DNA of 64,000 nt, taken from contig JAHHGR010000006.1 of the NCBI GenBank assembly GCA_019359725.1, positions 24,860-88,859 on the forward strand, read 5' to 3'. The DNA is from Aphanocapsa lilacina HA4352-LM1 (GTDB lineage Bacteria; Cyanobacteriota; Cyanobacteriia; Gloeobacterales; Gloeobacteraceae). Below, piece after piece: positions 7,369 through 16,734 of the stretch. The translations under genes were made by a program, and so were the position numbers. Position 1 is the first letter of the stretch; each line of letters begins with the position of its first letter. The notes below the pieces were generated by a model. The model was not told the DNA's origin and did no database searches. It saw only the letters and a list, made by a program, of their open reading frames with translations.

Positions 7369-8832
7369 TCACTTTCCGGCAATTCCCGTGGCACGCACCA
7401 GGCTCGCCCGACCGAGATCGAGCCGCTGGAAGGGGATCACCTCGATGCGGGAGGCGCGCTCGGCAAAGCGCTTGCGCAAGTCGGGTAGAAACGCCTTGGC
7501 GTTGCCCACCAGTACCACCGATTGGTTGGACTGCAGGTAGCCCGCGGCAAATTCCTGGACTTTGAGGGGGGTCACCGCCTCCGCCTCGCCGATGAAGGTG
7601 TTGATCTGCCCCAGGGACAAGCCGTAGAGGGCGAGGGTGCCCACCTGGTTCACCAGACCGTCGATCGTTTCGAGCGAACGGGCGAAGCCGCCAGTGACCA
7701 CCGCCTTGCGCGGCTTCAGTTCTTCGGCGCCCGCCGGTTGACCTACCAGGCTTGCGAGGGTGTCGATCACCACCTGGGTGGCCTCGGCGGCTTTGGCGTG
7801 GTCCACCAGGGTGGCAGCCACAAACGGTCCCGGATCGCGGCGGCCCACCAGGCTGGCACTGGCGCCGTAGGACAGTCCCCGCTTGATGCGCACCTCGGCA
7901 TTGAGCCGACCGGAGTAACCGGTGAGCACGGCGTTGGTGACCACCCCCGGGATGTAGGCCGGATCGGCGCGGCGGAGTACCGCTTTACCCACGGCCACCG
8001 CCGTGCGGCCCGCCTCGGGCTGATCGATCACGACGACGCGCGAAGCGGTCGTGCGTGTATCCGCACTGAAAGCCGGAAGCGGGGCGGCGGGTTTGGCCCA
8101 GTTGCCGAAGACGCGCTCGGCCTCAGCAAAAGCTGCTTCTGAGGCGATGTCTCCTCCGAGCACGAGCACGGCGTTGTCCGGCCGGAAGTAGGTGCGGTGG
8201 AAGCGCTCCAGATCGGCGCGGGCGATGGCGCCGACCGATGCGGGGGTGCCCTCGGCCGGTTGACCGTAGGGGGCTTCGCCGTACATCAGCCGCTGCGCCA
8301 CCAGCTGCGCCAGGGCTGAAGGGTTGCTGTAGGCCAGTTGCAGATTGCTGGTCGCCTGGGTTTTGGCCCGGGCAATTTCAGCGGGGGCAAAGGCAGGGGT
8401 GCGCACCACCTCGGAGAGGATGGCGAAGGCCCGCCTGAACTGGGGCGTCGTGGCGCTCACCTCCACGCGGGTCGCATCGAAGCTGGCGCCGGCCTCCAGC
8501 TCCGCTCCAAGCGCGTCGATGATCTGGGCAATCTCCAGAGCGCTGCGGGTCTTGGTGCCTTTATCGAGCAGGTCGGCAGCCAGCGAGGCGATGCCGGGGC
8601 GCGTGGGCGGATCGGTCTCGCTGCCGCTTTTGACAATCAACTGCGCGGCCACCAGCGGCACGTTCGGGCGCTGCACGGCGATCACCCGCAGGCCGTTTGC
8701 GAGGGTGCGCTCGACCGGGGTCGGGTAGCGGACCGAAGGGGGCGGCCCCGGGGGCGGCGGGGTCTGCGTCTGGGCGGTGGCCGCCCCCGGGGCCAGGAGC
8801 GTCGCCGCCAGCGCCCAACACAACATTTTCAT
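7369..8832 (-). CDS. M16 peptidase-like protein, non-catalytic subunit
   Basis: The 487-residue protein has a signal peptide (MKMLCWALAATLLAPGAATA) and the two-domain M16 fold, with NGLRVIAVQRPNVPLVAAQLIVKSGS at the start and AVLVLGGD about midway. Where active M16 enzymes have HxxEH, this protein reads ASLAADLLDKGT, so the zinc ligands are absent. It keeps the Arg/Tyr-rich KRGLSYGASAS block near the C-terminal domain. Its ATG overlaps the stop of the upstream active M16 gene (ATGA, 8829-8832), indicating translational coupling and a heterodimer like other bacterial M16B pairs. Location is periplasmic; the substrate is unknown. Confidence 0.9.
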   Translation of the reverse strand: MKMLCWALAATLLAPGAATAQTQTPPPPGPPPSVRYPTPVERTLANGLRVIAVQRPNVPLVAAQLIVKSGSETDPPTRPGIASLAADLLDKGTKTRSALEIAQIIDALGAELEAGASFDATRVEVSATTPQFRRAFAILSEVVRTPAFAPAEIARAKTQATSNLQLAYSNPSALAQLVAQRLMYGEAPYGQPAEGTPASVGAIARADLERFHRTYFRPDNAVLVLGGDIASEAAFAEAERVFGNWAKPAAPLPAFSADTRTTASRVVVIDQPEAGRTAVAVGKAVLRRADPAYIPGVVTNAVLTGYSGRLNAEVRIKRGLSYGASASLVGRRDPGPFVAATLVDHAKAAEATQVVIDTLASLVGQPAGAEELKPRKAVVTGGFARSLETIDGLVNQVGTLALYGLSLGQINTFIGEAEAVTPLKVQEFAAGYLQSNQSVVLVGNAKAFLPDLRKRFAERASRIEVIPFQRLDLGRASLVRATGIAGK

Positions 8833-10232
8833 GGCGACTTGCGCTCCTTTTTGGTGGGTCCGGCCGGTTGCATCGCCCGGGGCAGGTAGTCGATGACGGT
8901 GCGGTTGGTGGGCACCAGATACTGGCGGGCGACGCGCTGCACGTCCTGGGCGGTCACTTTCTCGATGTCTTCGAGGGCGGTGTTCACCTGCCTGGGATCC
9001 CCGCCTACCAGGGTCGCAAGCACCAGCTCAATGGCGCGGCTGTTGGCCTGCTCCCGGCCGCGCACCAGTTCAGAGATAAGTTGGGTCTTGGCCTTGGCCA
9101 GTTCCGCCTCCGGTACCGGCACTTGCTGCAGCTTTGCGATTTCGCCGTCAAGCAGGGCGCGGGCCTGCTCGGGCTTTTTGCCCGCGTTCAAGATGGCGTA
9201 GACCACAAACAGCCCCGGCTGCTCGCGCAGATCCGCGCTCGAGGCCACCTGGGAGGCCACCTGCTGTTCGTAGACCAGGGTGCGGTAGAGCCGGGCGCTC
9301 TGCCCTTGCGAAAGCACATTCTCCAGCACATCGAGGGCGGCCCGGTCGGGACTGGAGCGCGCCGGGGCATGGTAGACCAGCGCCACCGCCGGCAGCGGCA
9401 CATTGGCGCCGTAGTAGGTCGTGCGCCGCTCGGCGCTCTGCTTGGGCTCGACGACGCTCACCCGCGGAATCGGCCGGGAATTGTTGGGCACCGCCCCAAA
9501 GTACTGGTCGATCCACCGGTTGGCCTGGACGGGGTCAAAGTCCCCCACCACCACCAGCGTGGCGTTGTCGGGCTGGTAGTAAGTGCGGTGAAAATTCTGC
9601 ACATCTTCGAGGGTGGCGGCGTTCAGTTCGGCCGGGTTGCCGATCACCCCCCGGCGGTATGGGTGCACCGTGTAGGATTTGCTGTCGAGCAGTTCGAAGA
9701 GCATGCCGTAGGGACTGGCCAGCACGCGCTGGTCGTACTCGCCAATCACCACCTGCCGCTCGGTCTTGAAGTTGGTTTCGTCGACGACGAGGGACCTGAG
9801 GCGGTCGGCCTCCGCCCACAGAAGGGTCTCCAAATAGTTGGAGGGCACCACTTCGAAGTAATTGGTGATGTCCTCGGAGGTAAAGGCGTTGTTGAAGCCG
9901 CCCACGTCCTCGGTGAGCCGGTCGAGGGTCTCCGGTTTGGTGTTGGCCGTTCCCTTGAACATCAGGTGCTCAAACAGATGCGCAAAGCCTGAACGGCCTA
10001 CCGGGTCGTCCTTGCCCCCGACCCGGTAGGCGACCTGGATGGCCACCGTGGGCGAGGTGTGATCTTCTACCAAAAGCACCCGCAGCCCGTTGGCCAGGGT
10101 GCGTTCGCTAAATTGAACCGGTAGCAGGGGAACAGCCTCGCTCTCAGCCCGCACCGCCGCCCCGAGCGACAGCATCCCGGCCAGCATCAGGCCCAGCAAA
10201 AAACGGCCCACGAACAGCTCCGTCAGGTCCAA
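8829..10232 (-). CDS. M16 zinc peptidase, catalytic subunit
   Basis: The 467-residue protein has an N-terminal hydrophobic signal (about residues 8-28) and the inverted zinc motif HLFEH (His85, Glu88, His89) in SGFAHLFEHLMFKGT. The following TSEDITNYFEVVP and ETLLWAEADRL segments supply the usual third ligand. It is expected to degrade or process peptides in the periplasm together with the coupled inactive partner downstream. The frame opens with a TTG at 10232, preceded by GGTGGGAT; no better start gives a full signal peptide, but the exact start is uncertain. It diverges from the gene at 10314. Confidence 0.9.
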   Translation of the reverse strand: MDLTELFVGRFLLGLMLAGMLSLGAAVRAESEAVPLLPVQFSERTLANGLRVLLVEDHTSPTVAIQVAYRVGGKDDPVGRSGFAHLFEHLMFKGTANTKPETLDRLTEDVGGFNNAFTSEDITNYFEVVPSNYLETLLWAEADRLRSLVVDETNFKTERQVVIGEYDQRVLASPYGMLFELLDSKSYTVHPYRRGVIGNPAELNAATLEDVQNFHRTYYQPDNATLVVVGDFDPVQANRWIDQYFGAVPNNSRPIPRVSVVEPKQSAERRTTYYGANVPLPAVALVYHAPARSSPDRAALDVLENVLSQGQSARLYRTLVYEQQVASQVASSADLREQPGLFVVYAILNAGKKPEQARALLDGEIAKLQQVPVPEAELAKAKTQLISELVRGREQANSRAIELVLATLVGGDPRQVNTALEDIEKVTAQDVQRVARQYLVPTNRTVIDYLPRAMQPAGPTKKERKSP

Positions 10233-10313
10233 AACGTTATCCCACCGACGGGGGCGGTGTCAAGAGTTCCCCTGGCGCATCTGCTAGAATTTCGCACACA
10301 TGGGATTTGGGCG

Positions 10314-11111
10314 ATGTCGCTTCTTGAACGGGGTCTGAGTGCCTTTCAGTTGCAGCAGTACACCGAAGCGCTCCATTACTTCCAGCAGGCGTTGCCGGGG
10401 GAGCGTTCGGCGAGCGAGCGCGAGCGGGTGCGCATGTGGATTGCCCGCTGCAGCCTGGCGGTGGGTCGCGAGGAATTGCTGCTCACCCATTGCTCGCAAT
10501 TGCTCAGTTCCACCGACGCCCAGGTCCGCGCCTTTGCCCGAGCGGGCCTAAAGCTCTACGGGCTGGCCCATCCCGGCCCGGTGGGCCGCATCGAGCCGCA
10601 CCTGGGGGGCATACTCACCGCCGCCGGGCGCGTCTATCTCGATCGCTTCTGGCAACTGGTGCCGGGCAGCCTGGTAGCCGGGGTGTGGGTGATCGCCCTC
10701 AGTTGTCTGGCCGTCGGTTGGGGTGCCCTGACGCTCGGGGTCAGCTTTCGGGGAATGGTCGATACGCCACTGCATGCTGCCCTGGCGGTCTGGGGGTGGC
10801 TGTTGGCCCTGGTACCGGCGGGAGCTTGCGCTCTGGTGGCCTTCGACCGGCTGCTGGCCATCCTGGTGCGCCAGCGCCACATCGTGCTGGGGGCGGCGGG
10901 GACTTGCGCAGAACCGGCCAAAGCTCCCAAAACCGCCGCCGTCTGGCGGTTGCGTCTGGGGTGCCTGGCGATCACGAGCGCTGCTGTGGCGATCCTCGTG
11001 CTGATTGCCCAGGCGCACTGGTGGGCGGCGGGAGTCGCAGCCCTCACCCTGCAGCCGTGGTTACTGAGTCTTTGGCTGGTGCTGGAGCTGGTTGTGAGCG
11101 CGGACGCCTAG
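10314..11111 (+). CDS. TPR-like membrane protein of unknown function
   Basis: The 265-residue protein begins with a TPR-like helix pair (LLERGLSAFQLQQYTEALHYFQQAL) and a second short helical repeat. Four hydrophobic segments follow, at about residues 115-145, 155-185, 215-235 and 240-260. No enzyme motif is visible. ATG 10314 gives a natural TPR start; an in-frame start at 10257 would add 19 residues that resemble nothing. A TAGAAT at 10285-10290 could be a -10 element. It stands alone between the M16 operon and a gene-poor spacer. Confidence 0.65.
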   Translation: MSLLERGLSAFQLQQYTEALHYFQQALPGERSASERERVRMWIARCSLAVGREELLLTHCSQLLSSTDAQVRAFARAGLKLYGLAHPGPVGRIEPHLGGILTAAGRVYLDRFWQLVPGSLVAGVWVIALSCLAVGWGALTLGVSFRGMVDTPLHAALAVWGWLLALVPAGACALVAFDRLLAILVRQRHIVLGAAGTCAEPAKAPKTAAVWRLRLGCLAITSAAVAILVLIAQAHWWAAGVAALTLQPWLLSLWLVLELVVSADA

Positions 11112-11735
11112 AGTTTTGAATGTTTTTGCAAGAGCGTTTCGTTCCCGCGTTGAAGACATCCTGGCAATCTTTCGACAGCGATATCCTACCGAAAAGCCGG
11201 TCACAAAAGCATTGGTTTCATGCGTTCGGAGCAAGTTTTCAACGGGTGCATCGCACTTATTTGACAAGTACAAATACTCAGCCACTTGTCGGCCTGCCTG
11301 AGCGACTCCCTCACTCATGAGCGAACAGAAGTTTAGTACAGGCATGGACAGTAGGGCAAAGCTTCGCGTTGAATCGGTACCGTTCGCTACTGAACTGATG
11401 GAGAACCGGGCACAGGCGCAAAGACGCTGTATGTTTGGCCTGTCAGTCCTCACAATTCTCCTTAGAATGCAATAGCCCTGGACTTTTCAGGTGGAATGTT
11501 GACAGGGTTTGCCCTGAGTGGCTGACAAATCGAAAGAATCAGTGGGACTGGCTCGCAGCCGGTGCTTAAGTTCTACCCCAGTTGAGGGCAGCGCACCTGG
11601 GAAGGTTTCAAGTCCAGGCGCACTTCACTCATGTTCAGTATCGGCTGTCTCTACCCTACCGTCGTGCCGGACTGAAAACCGTTGTCCGCCAGGGTAGAGA
11701 GCCGACCGGCTGTTTTGATGCACCTGACACCTACT
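11112..11735. other. 624-bp spacer without a convincing gene
   Basis: Both strands carry only short frames with no ribosome site or family resemblance. Base composition is lower in GC than the neighbouring genes. A GACAAGT ... ACTTGTC inverted repeat lies around 11259-11287. A stretch near 11668-11700 vaguely resembles a tRNA anticodon arm but does not fold as a tRNA. Confidence 0.5.
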
Positions 11736-12500
11736 CTAAGCGCTGTGCACCCGGCGCACCAGGGCAAGGTCGACGTATGCGGCGTCCCCTGCCTCGCCGT
11801 CTATCAGGTCAAACGGCTCGCCAGGTTCGCCGAAGCGATCGACCACCAGCGCCGCCCCACCGAAGTCGTGGCTGCGGGTGTAGTCGTTGGTGGTGACGAT
11901 TGTCGTCAGCTGCGCGTCCACAGCCGAGCGCAGACCATTTTCAGAATCTTCGAAGGCGACGCACTCGGCGGGGTCGAGGCCCATCTTTTCGAGCACGTAA
12001 CAATAAATGTCCGGAGCTGGTTTTTTGGCAGGGACCACGTCCCCGGCGCCGATGCACTCGAACAGCACCGCCCCTTCCTCCCCGAGGGTGCTCGCCAGCA
12101 GGGCGGTGACGTTGTCCGGCGTGGTGGTCGTGGCGATGGCCAGGCGCAGCCCGGCCGCCTTCGCTTCTTTGAGCAGGCGTTCAACCCCTGAGCGCAGCGG
12201 GATGCCGCCTTCGGTGAGCATGCGCACGTAATGGCGGGTCTTGGCGGCGTGCAGCCCGGCTACAAATTCCGTCAGGTCCGGGGGAGCTTCAAATCCAGGG
12301 TGGTAGCGCTCCAGAAAGTGGCGGATGCGCTCTTTGCCGCCGGTGACGGCGAGCAGTTCGCCGTACAGCTCTACCGACCAGTTCCAGTCGAGTCCGGCAT
12401 CGGCAAAGGCGCGGTTGAAGGCGACGCGGTGGCCATCGCGCTCGGTATCGGCCAGGGTGCCGTCGACATCGAACAGTAGGGCACGCAGTTTTTCGCTCAT
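11736..12500 (-). CDS. HAD-superfamily hydrolase, CbbY/beta-phosphoglucomutase-like
   Basis: The 254-residue protein has the HAD motifs: DVDGTLADTE with nucleophile Asp11 and acid/base Asp13, IATTTT (motif II), PAKKPAPDIY with the motif III lysine, and FEDSENGLRSA (motif IV). The helical cap between motifs I and II is of the CbbY type. It most likely dephosphorylates a sugar phosphate in the cytosol, for example xylulose 1,5-bisphosphate if it is a true CbbY. That substrate is an inference. It converges with nothing and stands 118 bp from the divergent grxC. Confidence 0.85.
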   Translation of the reverse strand: MSEKLRALLFDVDGTLADTERDGHRVAFNRAFADAGLDWNWSVELYGELLAVTGGKERIRHFLERYHPGFEAPPDLTEFVAGLHAAKTRHYVRMLTEGGIPLRSGVERLLKEAKAAGLRLAIATTTTPDNVTALLASTLGEEGAVLFECIGAGDVVPAKKPAPDIYCYVLEKMGLDPAECVAFEDSENGLRSAVDAQLTTIVTTNDYTRSHDFGGAALVVDRFGEPGEPFDLIDGEAGDAAYVDLALVRRVHSA

Positions 12501-12618
12501 CGGTCTTCTCGTAAGGCGGGTTGCTGTTCTTCAGTGTCCTACGGCTTTACGCAAGGCGGCCTTGTCCCTGACGGAAGTTACAATGGTGGCGAGGGCGAAC
12601 GCCCACTGGAGGCCTTTG

Positions 12619-12882
12619 ATGAACCCCAAGGTTGAAATTTATACCTGGCAATTCTGTCCGTTCTGCATTCGTGCGAAGGCTCTGCTCAAGAAAAAAAGTG
12701 TAGCCTTTACCGAATATGCCATCGACGGCGACGAGGCGGCGCGCTCTGTGATGGCCGAGCGCGCCGACGGCGGGCGCAGCGTGCCGCAGATATTTATCGA
12801 CGGCAAGCACATCGGCGGTTGCGACGATCTATACGCACTCGATCGCTCCGGCCAGCTCGATCCGCTGCTTGTCGCTTCATGA
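12619..12882 (+). CDS. grxC: glutaredoxin 3
   Basis: The 87-residue dithiol glutaredoxin carries CPFC at residues 13-16, the RSVPQIFID cis-proline motif and the GGCDDLYAL glutathione-binding turn. It reduces disulphides and glutathionylated proteins at the expense of glutathione. ATG 12619 is preceded by CTGGAGGCCTTT, a good ribosome site, although the frame is open far upstream. Its stop overlaps the gshB start (ATGA, 12879-12882), so glutaredoxin and glutathione synthesis are translationally coupled, an arrangement conserved in cyanobacteria. Confidence 0.95.
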   Translation: MNPKVEIYTWQFCPFCIRAKALLKKKSVAFTEYAIDGDEAARSVMAERADGGRSVPQIFIDGKHIGGCDDLYALDRSGQLDPLLVAS

Positions 12883-13853
12883 AGATTCTTTTTATCGTCG
12901 ATCCGCTCGAGACCCTCAAACCCGGTCACGACACTTCAGTTGCCCTGATGCAGGCCGCCGCGCGCCGCGGCCACAGCGTTTGGGCGGCGGAGGTGGGCGA
13001 TTTGCAGGTTCACCACCACCGCGCCGCCGCCCAGGTGCGCACCCTGGCGATCCACCCCGGCCGCACGCCGTTCTATACGGTCGAAGCTGTCGGCTTCTAC
13101 CCCCTGAGCGAAGCCGACGTCATCTGGATGCGCAAAGATCCGCCGGTCACCTCCACCTATCTCTGGGCCACGCAGATTCTCGATCTGGTCAACGCCGGCC
13201 GCGGCGACGGGCGCACAACTTTTGTGCTCAACCGGCCCTCGGGATTGCGCAACGACAACGAAAAGCTCTACGCCCTACACTTTCCCGACTTGGTCCCCGA
13301 GACGCGGGTTTGCACCCACCGCCAGGACATCCTCGATTTTGTCGATATCCACAGCCGGGCGGTGATCAAGCCTCTAGACGGCAAGGGCGGCGAAGGAATT
13401 TTTCTGCTCGCGCGCGCGGATCGCAACCTCAACGCGATCATCGAGGCGAGCACCGCCTACGGCACCCGCCCTGTCATGGTGCAGCGCTACCTCGAAGAAT
13501 CGCGCCAGGGCGACAAGCGCATCGTGCTTTTAGCTGGTGAACCGATCGGTGCTCTGTTGCGCGTGCCGCGCGAGGACGACGTGCGCGGCAACATGGCCGC
13601 CGGCGGCCGGGTGGTTAAAACTATCCTCAACGAGCGCGACCGCGAAATCTGCCGGGCGGTTGGACCGCGGCTGGTGGCCGACGGCCACTACTTTGTCGGC
13701 ATCGATGTGATCGGTACTTACCTCACCGAGATCAATGTCACCAGCCCAACCGGAATCTGCGAAATCGATGTGCTGGATGGTGTAGTGTTGGAGGATAAAG
13801 TCGTCGACTGGCTGGTCGAATATACGCGCCCCGCACTCGCAAGGAACCTCTAA
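12879..13853 (+). CDS. gshB: glutathione synthetase
   Basis: The 324-residue ATP-grasp ligase joins gamma-glutamylcysteine and glycine. Typical blocks are MKILFIVDPLETLKPGHDTS at the N-terminus, VIWMRKDPP, KPLDGKGGEGIF (ATP-binding loop), RGNMAAGGRV and FVGIDVIG...TEINVTSPTG (metal binding). The start is fixed by the ATGA overlap with grxC. Full length for the family. Confidence 0.95.
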   Translation: MKILFIVDPLETLKPGHDTSVALMQAAARRGHSVWAAEVGDLQVHHHRAAAQVRTLAIHPGRTPFYTVEAVGFYPLSEADVIWMRKDPPVTSTYLWATQILDLVNAGRGDGRTTFVLNRPSGLRNDNEKLYALHFPDLVPETRVCTHRQDILDFVDIHSRAVIKPLDGKGGEGIFLLARADRNLNAIIEASTAYGTRPVMVQRYLEESRQGDKRIVLLAGEPIGALLRVPREDDVRGNMAAGGRVVKTILNERDREICRAVGPRLVADGHYFVGIDVIGTYLTEINVTSPTGICEIDVLDGVVLEDKVVDWLVEYTRPALARNL

Positions 13854-13884
13854 ATTGTTGCAAGCCACGGCATACAAACCTTTG

Positions 13885-13907
13885 TACAATTGTCGGCCTT
13901 AGGGAGG
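13885..13907 (+). promoter_or_regulatory. -10 element and ribosome site of the small gene at 13913
   Basis: TACAAT at 13885-13890 is a strong -10 hexamer. AGGGAGG at 13901-13907 is the ribosome site. The -10 partly overlaps an inverted repeat TACAAA-CC-TTTGTA (13873-13886). No good -35 is visible, so an activator or an upstream read-through is possible. Confidence 0.4.
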
Positions 13908-13912
13908 TCCGT

Positions 13913-14224
13913 ATGTTGCATCGCAAGATTTACCAGCTCTCCCGCGAAGGGACAGAAGTCTGGATTTACCTGCGCGATCAAGGGCGTTGGTTGGAGCGAA
14001 CGCGGATCATCGAGGTCGAAGGGGATCTCGTCACCGTCCGCTACGAAACCGAAGACGACGACGAAATCTGCGCTTGGGAAGAGATGGTTCGCCTGGAAAG
14101 CATCGGCTCGGTCACCCGCCGCCTCTCCTCGGTTCCCCGGGGCCGCACCAGCGCCAGCGACCTGCTCATCTCCGACGACTGTCCCGAGGCCGAGCGCATC
14201 CAGGACCACCGCATCTCCGATTGA
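13913..14224 (+). CDS. small conserved cyanobacterial protein
   Basis: A 103-residue acidic soluble protein with a compact beta-rich N-terminus (KIYQLSREGTEVWIYLRD, then GDLVTVRYETEDDDEICAWEEMV) and a C-terminus ending in DLLISDDCPEAERIQDHR. I recognise the pattern from uncharacterised proteins that accompany gshB or stand alone in cyanobacteria (possibly DUF6679, from memory). A strong AGGGAGG precedes the ATG and a clean terminator follows, so it is a real single gene. Function is unknown. Confidence 0.8.
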   Translation: MLHRKIYQLSREGTEVWIYLRDQGRWLERTRIIEVEGDLVTVRYETEDDDEICAWEEMVRLESIGSVTRRLSSVPRGRTSASDLLISDDCPEAERIQDHRISD

Positions 14225-14247
14225 GGCTTCGCCCTTCGCAAACGCCC

Positions 14248-14276
14248 AGCCCCGCACCCCGGTGTGGGGCTTTTTG
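14248..14276 (+). terminator. rho-independent terminator
   Basis: AGCCCCGCAC (14248-14257) pairs with GTGTGGGGCT (14262-14271) around a CCCG loop, followed by five T residues. It ends the small gene 24 bp upstream. Confidence 0.85.
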
Positions 14277-14429
14277 CTGGCCCGTCCCCATTTTGTGAAA
14301 GGAAGATGAAATGAATGCGGATCCGCGTGATAAGATTTTCCCTAGAGTTGTTCATTTTTCTTGACAAAAATTCGCTGCCCGGGTCTAGGTGACGGCGGGT
14401 TTTTAGATTCAAACAGGCAGGGGGAGTGT

Positions 14430-16664
14430 ATGTCCGGGCTACGGGTGGGCGGACTGGTTTTGGGTTGCGCATTTTCAGTTTTGATTGCGGCGGCGGCGGC
14501 CGAACCTCTGCCTCCTGTCTCCACGCGGGCGGGCGACCTTGCCCCGGCTGAATGGAACCGCATTGCCCAGGCGGCCGGGCCACCGGTTGCTCCATCGCAA
14601 CCGGTGGCCCAGCAGGCAAGCGAGACAGAAGCGGACCCCAAGGATGAACCCATCGATCTCGACGAGGTGACCGTCACCGGCACCGGTCGAGCCCAGCGGC
14701 AGAGCGAGACGACGACGCCGATTTATATCATCGACCAAAAAGAAATCGAGCAAAAAGGCTCGCGCACCTTGGGAGATGCGATCCGCAACGTGCCGGGGGT
14801 GACCACGAATATCTTCGGCGCCGGCTCGGATGTCCACAACGGCTACTTTATCCGCGGCGTGCCCACCACCAGCACGGCCATCCTCATCGACGGCCGTCCG
14901 ATCACCAACCTCAACCAGGAACACTACGACCCGAGCGAGATTCCTATCAACAACGTCGAGCGCATCGAGGTGATGCCCTCCGGCGGCACGACCCTCTACG
15001 GCAGCACGGCCCTGGGGGGCGTCATCAACGTGATCACCCGCAAGCCCACCCGGCCCCTCGAAGGGCAGTTGTCCGTGGAATTCGGCTCCTACGGCTATAG
15101 CAAGTACGGCGCTTACTACCAGGGCAAGAGCGGACCGGTTACTTATAATTTCAACTACGAAAATTTCAACACCCTCAACAACTTCTTCTACCGGGTGGAG
15201 CGGCCGGTGGGGATGCTGACGGGCACCCGGCCCAACGGCGATTTCAACGCGCGCTCCTACAACCTCGATGTCGGCTACGAAATCGACGCGCGCAACACGA
15301 TCACGCTCAACACCTACTTGCGCAATTTCGCCAAGGGCATCTCGCCGTTTTCGATCGTCGATACCCGCCAGAACGTCTTTAACGGCCGGAGCGCCGAGCA
15401 ACTCGGGCTCAACGACGATCACCAATCGCGATTGCTCACCGACACCTGGGGTATCGGCCTCACCTGGGACAGCAAACTGGGTCAGGGCAACGATTCGAAG
15501 CTGCAATTTCGCGTCTCGGTGGACCGGGCGCTCAACCGCGAACTCGACCGCATCGGCGACGATTTCAGCACCGAGATTTATCTATTGGGACTGCGCGGCA
15601 GCCACGCCTGGCAGATTTCTCCCGGCTGGGGCATCACCTACGGCTTTGACTACCTGCGCGAAATTGGCCGCTCGGGGGTGACGTCGCTGGTCACAGGGGC
15701 AAGCACCACCGATTACGACACCAGCCTCGACCGGCCAGCGCTGTTTTTTCTCAACGACTTCAAATTGGCAAGCAACGTCACCCTGACTGCCGGGGCTAGA
15801 TACAGCATCACCAGCCAGTTCGGCAATTCTTTTGATCCAAATATCGGCATTCGCTGGCAGGTCGCTCCTAACTTTGCCCTGCGCGCCAATTTCAACCAGG
15901 GCTTCAAAGCTCCCAACTTTCATGACCTGTTCGGCAAAACCGTCCACAAGGGTAACCCGAACCTGTTGCCTGAACGCGGTTCATTTTTTGACGCCGGTAT
16001 CGATTGGCAACCGACCCCCACCACGAGCCTGCGCTTCACGACGTTTATCGCCAACATCAGCAACTTGATGTCGCTCAACCTGGCGGATCCGCGCTTCGCG
16101 GATTTTGCCTATTTCCAGTCGCTGGGCTACGTCTTCAACGACCGGGTGCGGGTCAATTATCCGTCGGTTTACAACACCGGCTTCGAGATGGGCTTCAACT
16201 GGCGGATGGCCCCGAGTTGGGAATTCTTTTTGACCAATACCTACACCGATTCGCGGGTGGTCGAAGGTTTGCGGCCTGAGATCAATCAGACCCAACAGGC
16301 GCTGGTGCCCTTTTTGATGGGCCGTGCCGGATTCAGCTACGAAGATCCGAACGGCTTTCGCGCGGCGGTCTTTGCCAACGTCGTGGGCGGTCGCTCGGTA
16401 GACACCTACCACGTCGGGCCGGGGGACGCCGAGGTATTCGACCCCGCCGGCAATCCGATATTTATCTCCCACATCGCCAAATTGCCGCCCGGCTCGCTGC
16501 TGCCCGGTTATACGACTGTGGATCTGTCGCTTCGGGTACCTGTGGCCCAGGCCATCGTCTTTAATGCCTACATCGATAATCTGCTCAATACCTATTACGA
16601 GCGCTCCTACGGCGGTCCCGCCCCCGGCACCAATTTCCGGGTGGGCTTGAAGACGACTTTTTGA
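14430..16664 (+). CDS. TonB-dependent outer-membrane receptor
   Basis: The 744-residue protein has a signal peptide (about 1-24) and a proline/glutamate-rich linker. A TonB-box-like DEVTVTGTG precedes the plug domain (SRTLGDAIRNVPGV, FIRGVPTTSTAILIDGRPI, ERIEVMPSGGTTLYGSTALGGVINVIT). A 22-strand barrel region follows with FNQGFKAPNFHDLFG and a final aromatic residue in FRVGLKTTF, the outer-membrane insertion signal. It should import an iron chelate, cobalamin or another scarce nutrient using TonB energy. No Fur box or riboswitch was recognised upstream. GGGGGAG precedes the ATG. Confidence 0.93.
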   Translation: MSGLRVGGLVLGCAFSVLIAAAAAEPLPPVSTRAGDLAPAEWNRIAQAAGPPVAPSQPVAQQASETEADPKDEPIDLDEVTVTGTGRAQRQSETTTPIYIIDQKEIEQKGSRTLGDAIRNVPGVTTNIFGAGSDVHNGYFIRGVPTTSTAILIDGRPITNLNQEHYDPSEIPINNVERIEVMPSGGTTLYGSTALGGVINVITRKPTRPLEGQLSVEFGSYGYSKYGAYYQGKSGPVTYNFNYENFNTLNNFFYRVERPVGMLTGTRPNGDFNARSYNLDVGYEIDARNTITLNTYLRNFAKGISPFSIVDTRQNVFNGRSAEQLGLNDDHQSRLLTDTWGIGLTWDSKLGQGNDSKLQFRVSVDRALNRELDRIGDDFSTEIYLLGLRGSHAWQISPGWGITYGFDYLREIGRSGVTSLVTGASTTDYDTSLDRPALFFLNDFKLASNVTLTAGARYSITSQFGNSFDPNIGIRWQVAPNFALRANFNQGFKAPNFHDLFGKTVHKGNPNLLPERGSFFDAGIDWQPTPTTSLRFTTFIANISNLMSLNLADPRFADFAYFQSLGYVFNDRVRVNYPSVYNTGFEMGFNWRMAPSWEFFLTNTYTDSRVVEGLRPEINQTQQALVPFLMGRAGFSYEDPNGFRAAVFANVVGGRSVDTYHVGPGDAEVFDPAGNPIFISHIAKLPPGSLLPGYTTVDLSLRVPVAQAIVFNAYIDNLLNTYYERSYGGPAPGTNFRVGLKTTF

Positions 16665-16734
16665 TCGAATCCGGGTGAAGCGGCAAGGGTTGAAGCGGAC
16701 ACGGTCTTTTTGGCCGCTCTTTGGCTGGGGCTTT

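Noticed and set aside
11061..11453. Minus-strand frame of 130 codons in the gap
   Set aside because: Overlaps the end of the TPR protein gene, has no ribosome site and no resemblance to any family.
11580..11735. tRNA-like stretches (CTGAAAA loop, GGTTTCAAGTCC)
   Set aside because: The flanking bases do not pair into anticodon, T or acceptor stems; no tRNA can be folded.
14290..14429. Possible Fur box or cobalamin riboswitch before the TonB receptor
   Set aside because: No match to either consensus could be read; TTGACA near 14360 has only a poor -10 partner.
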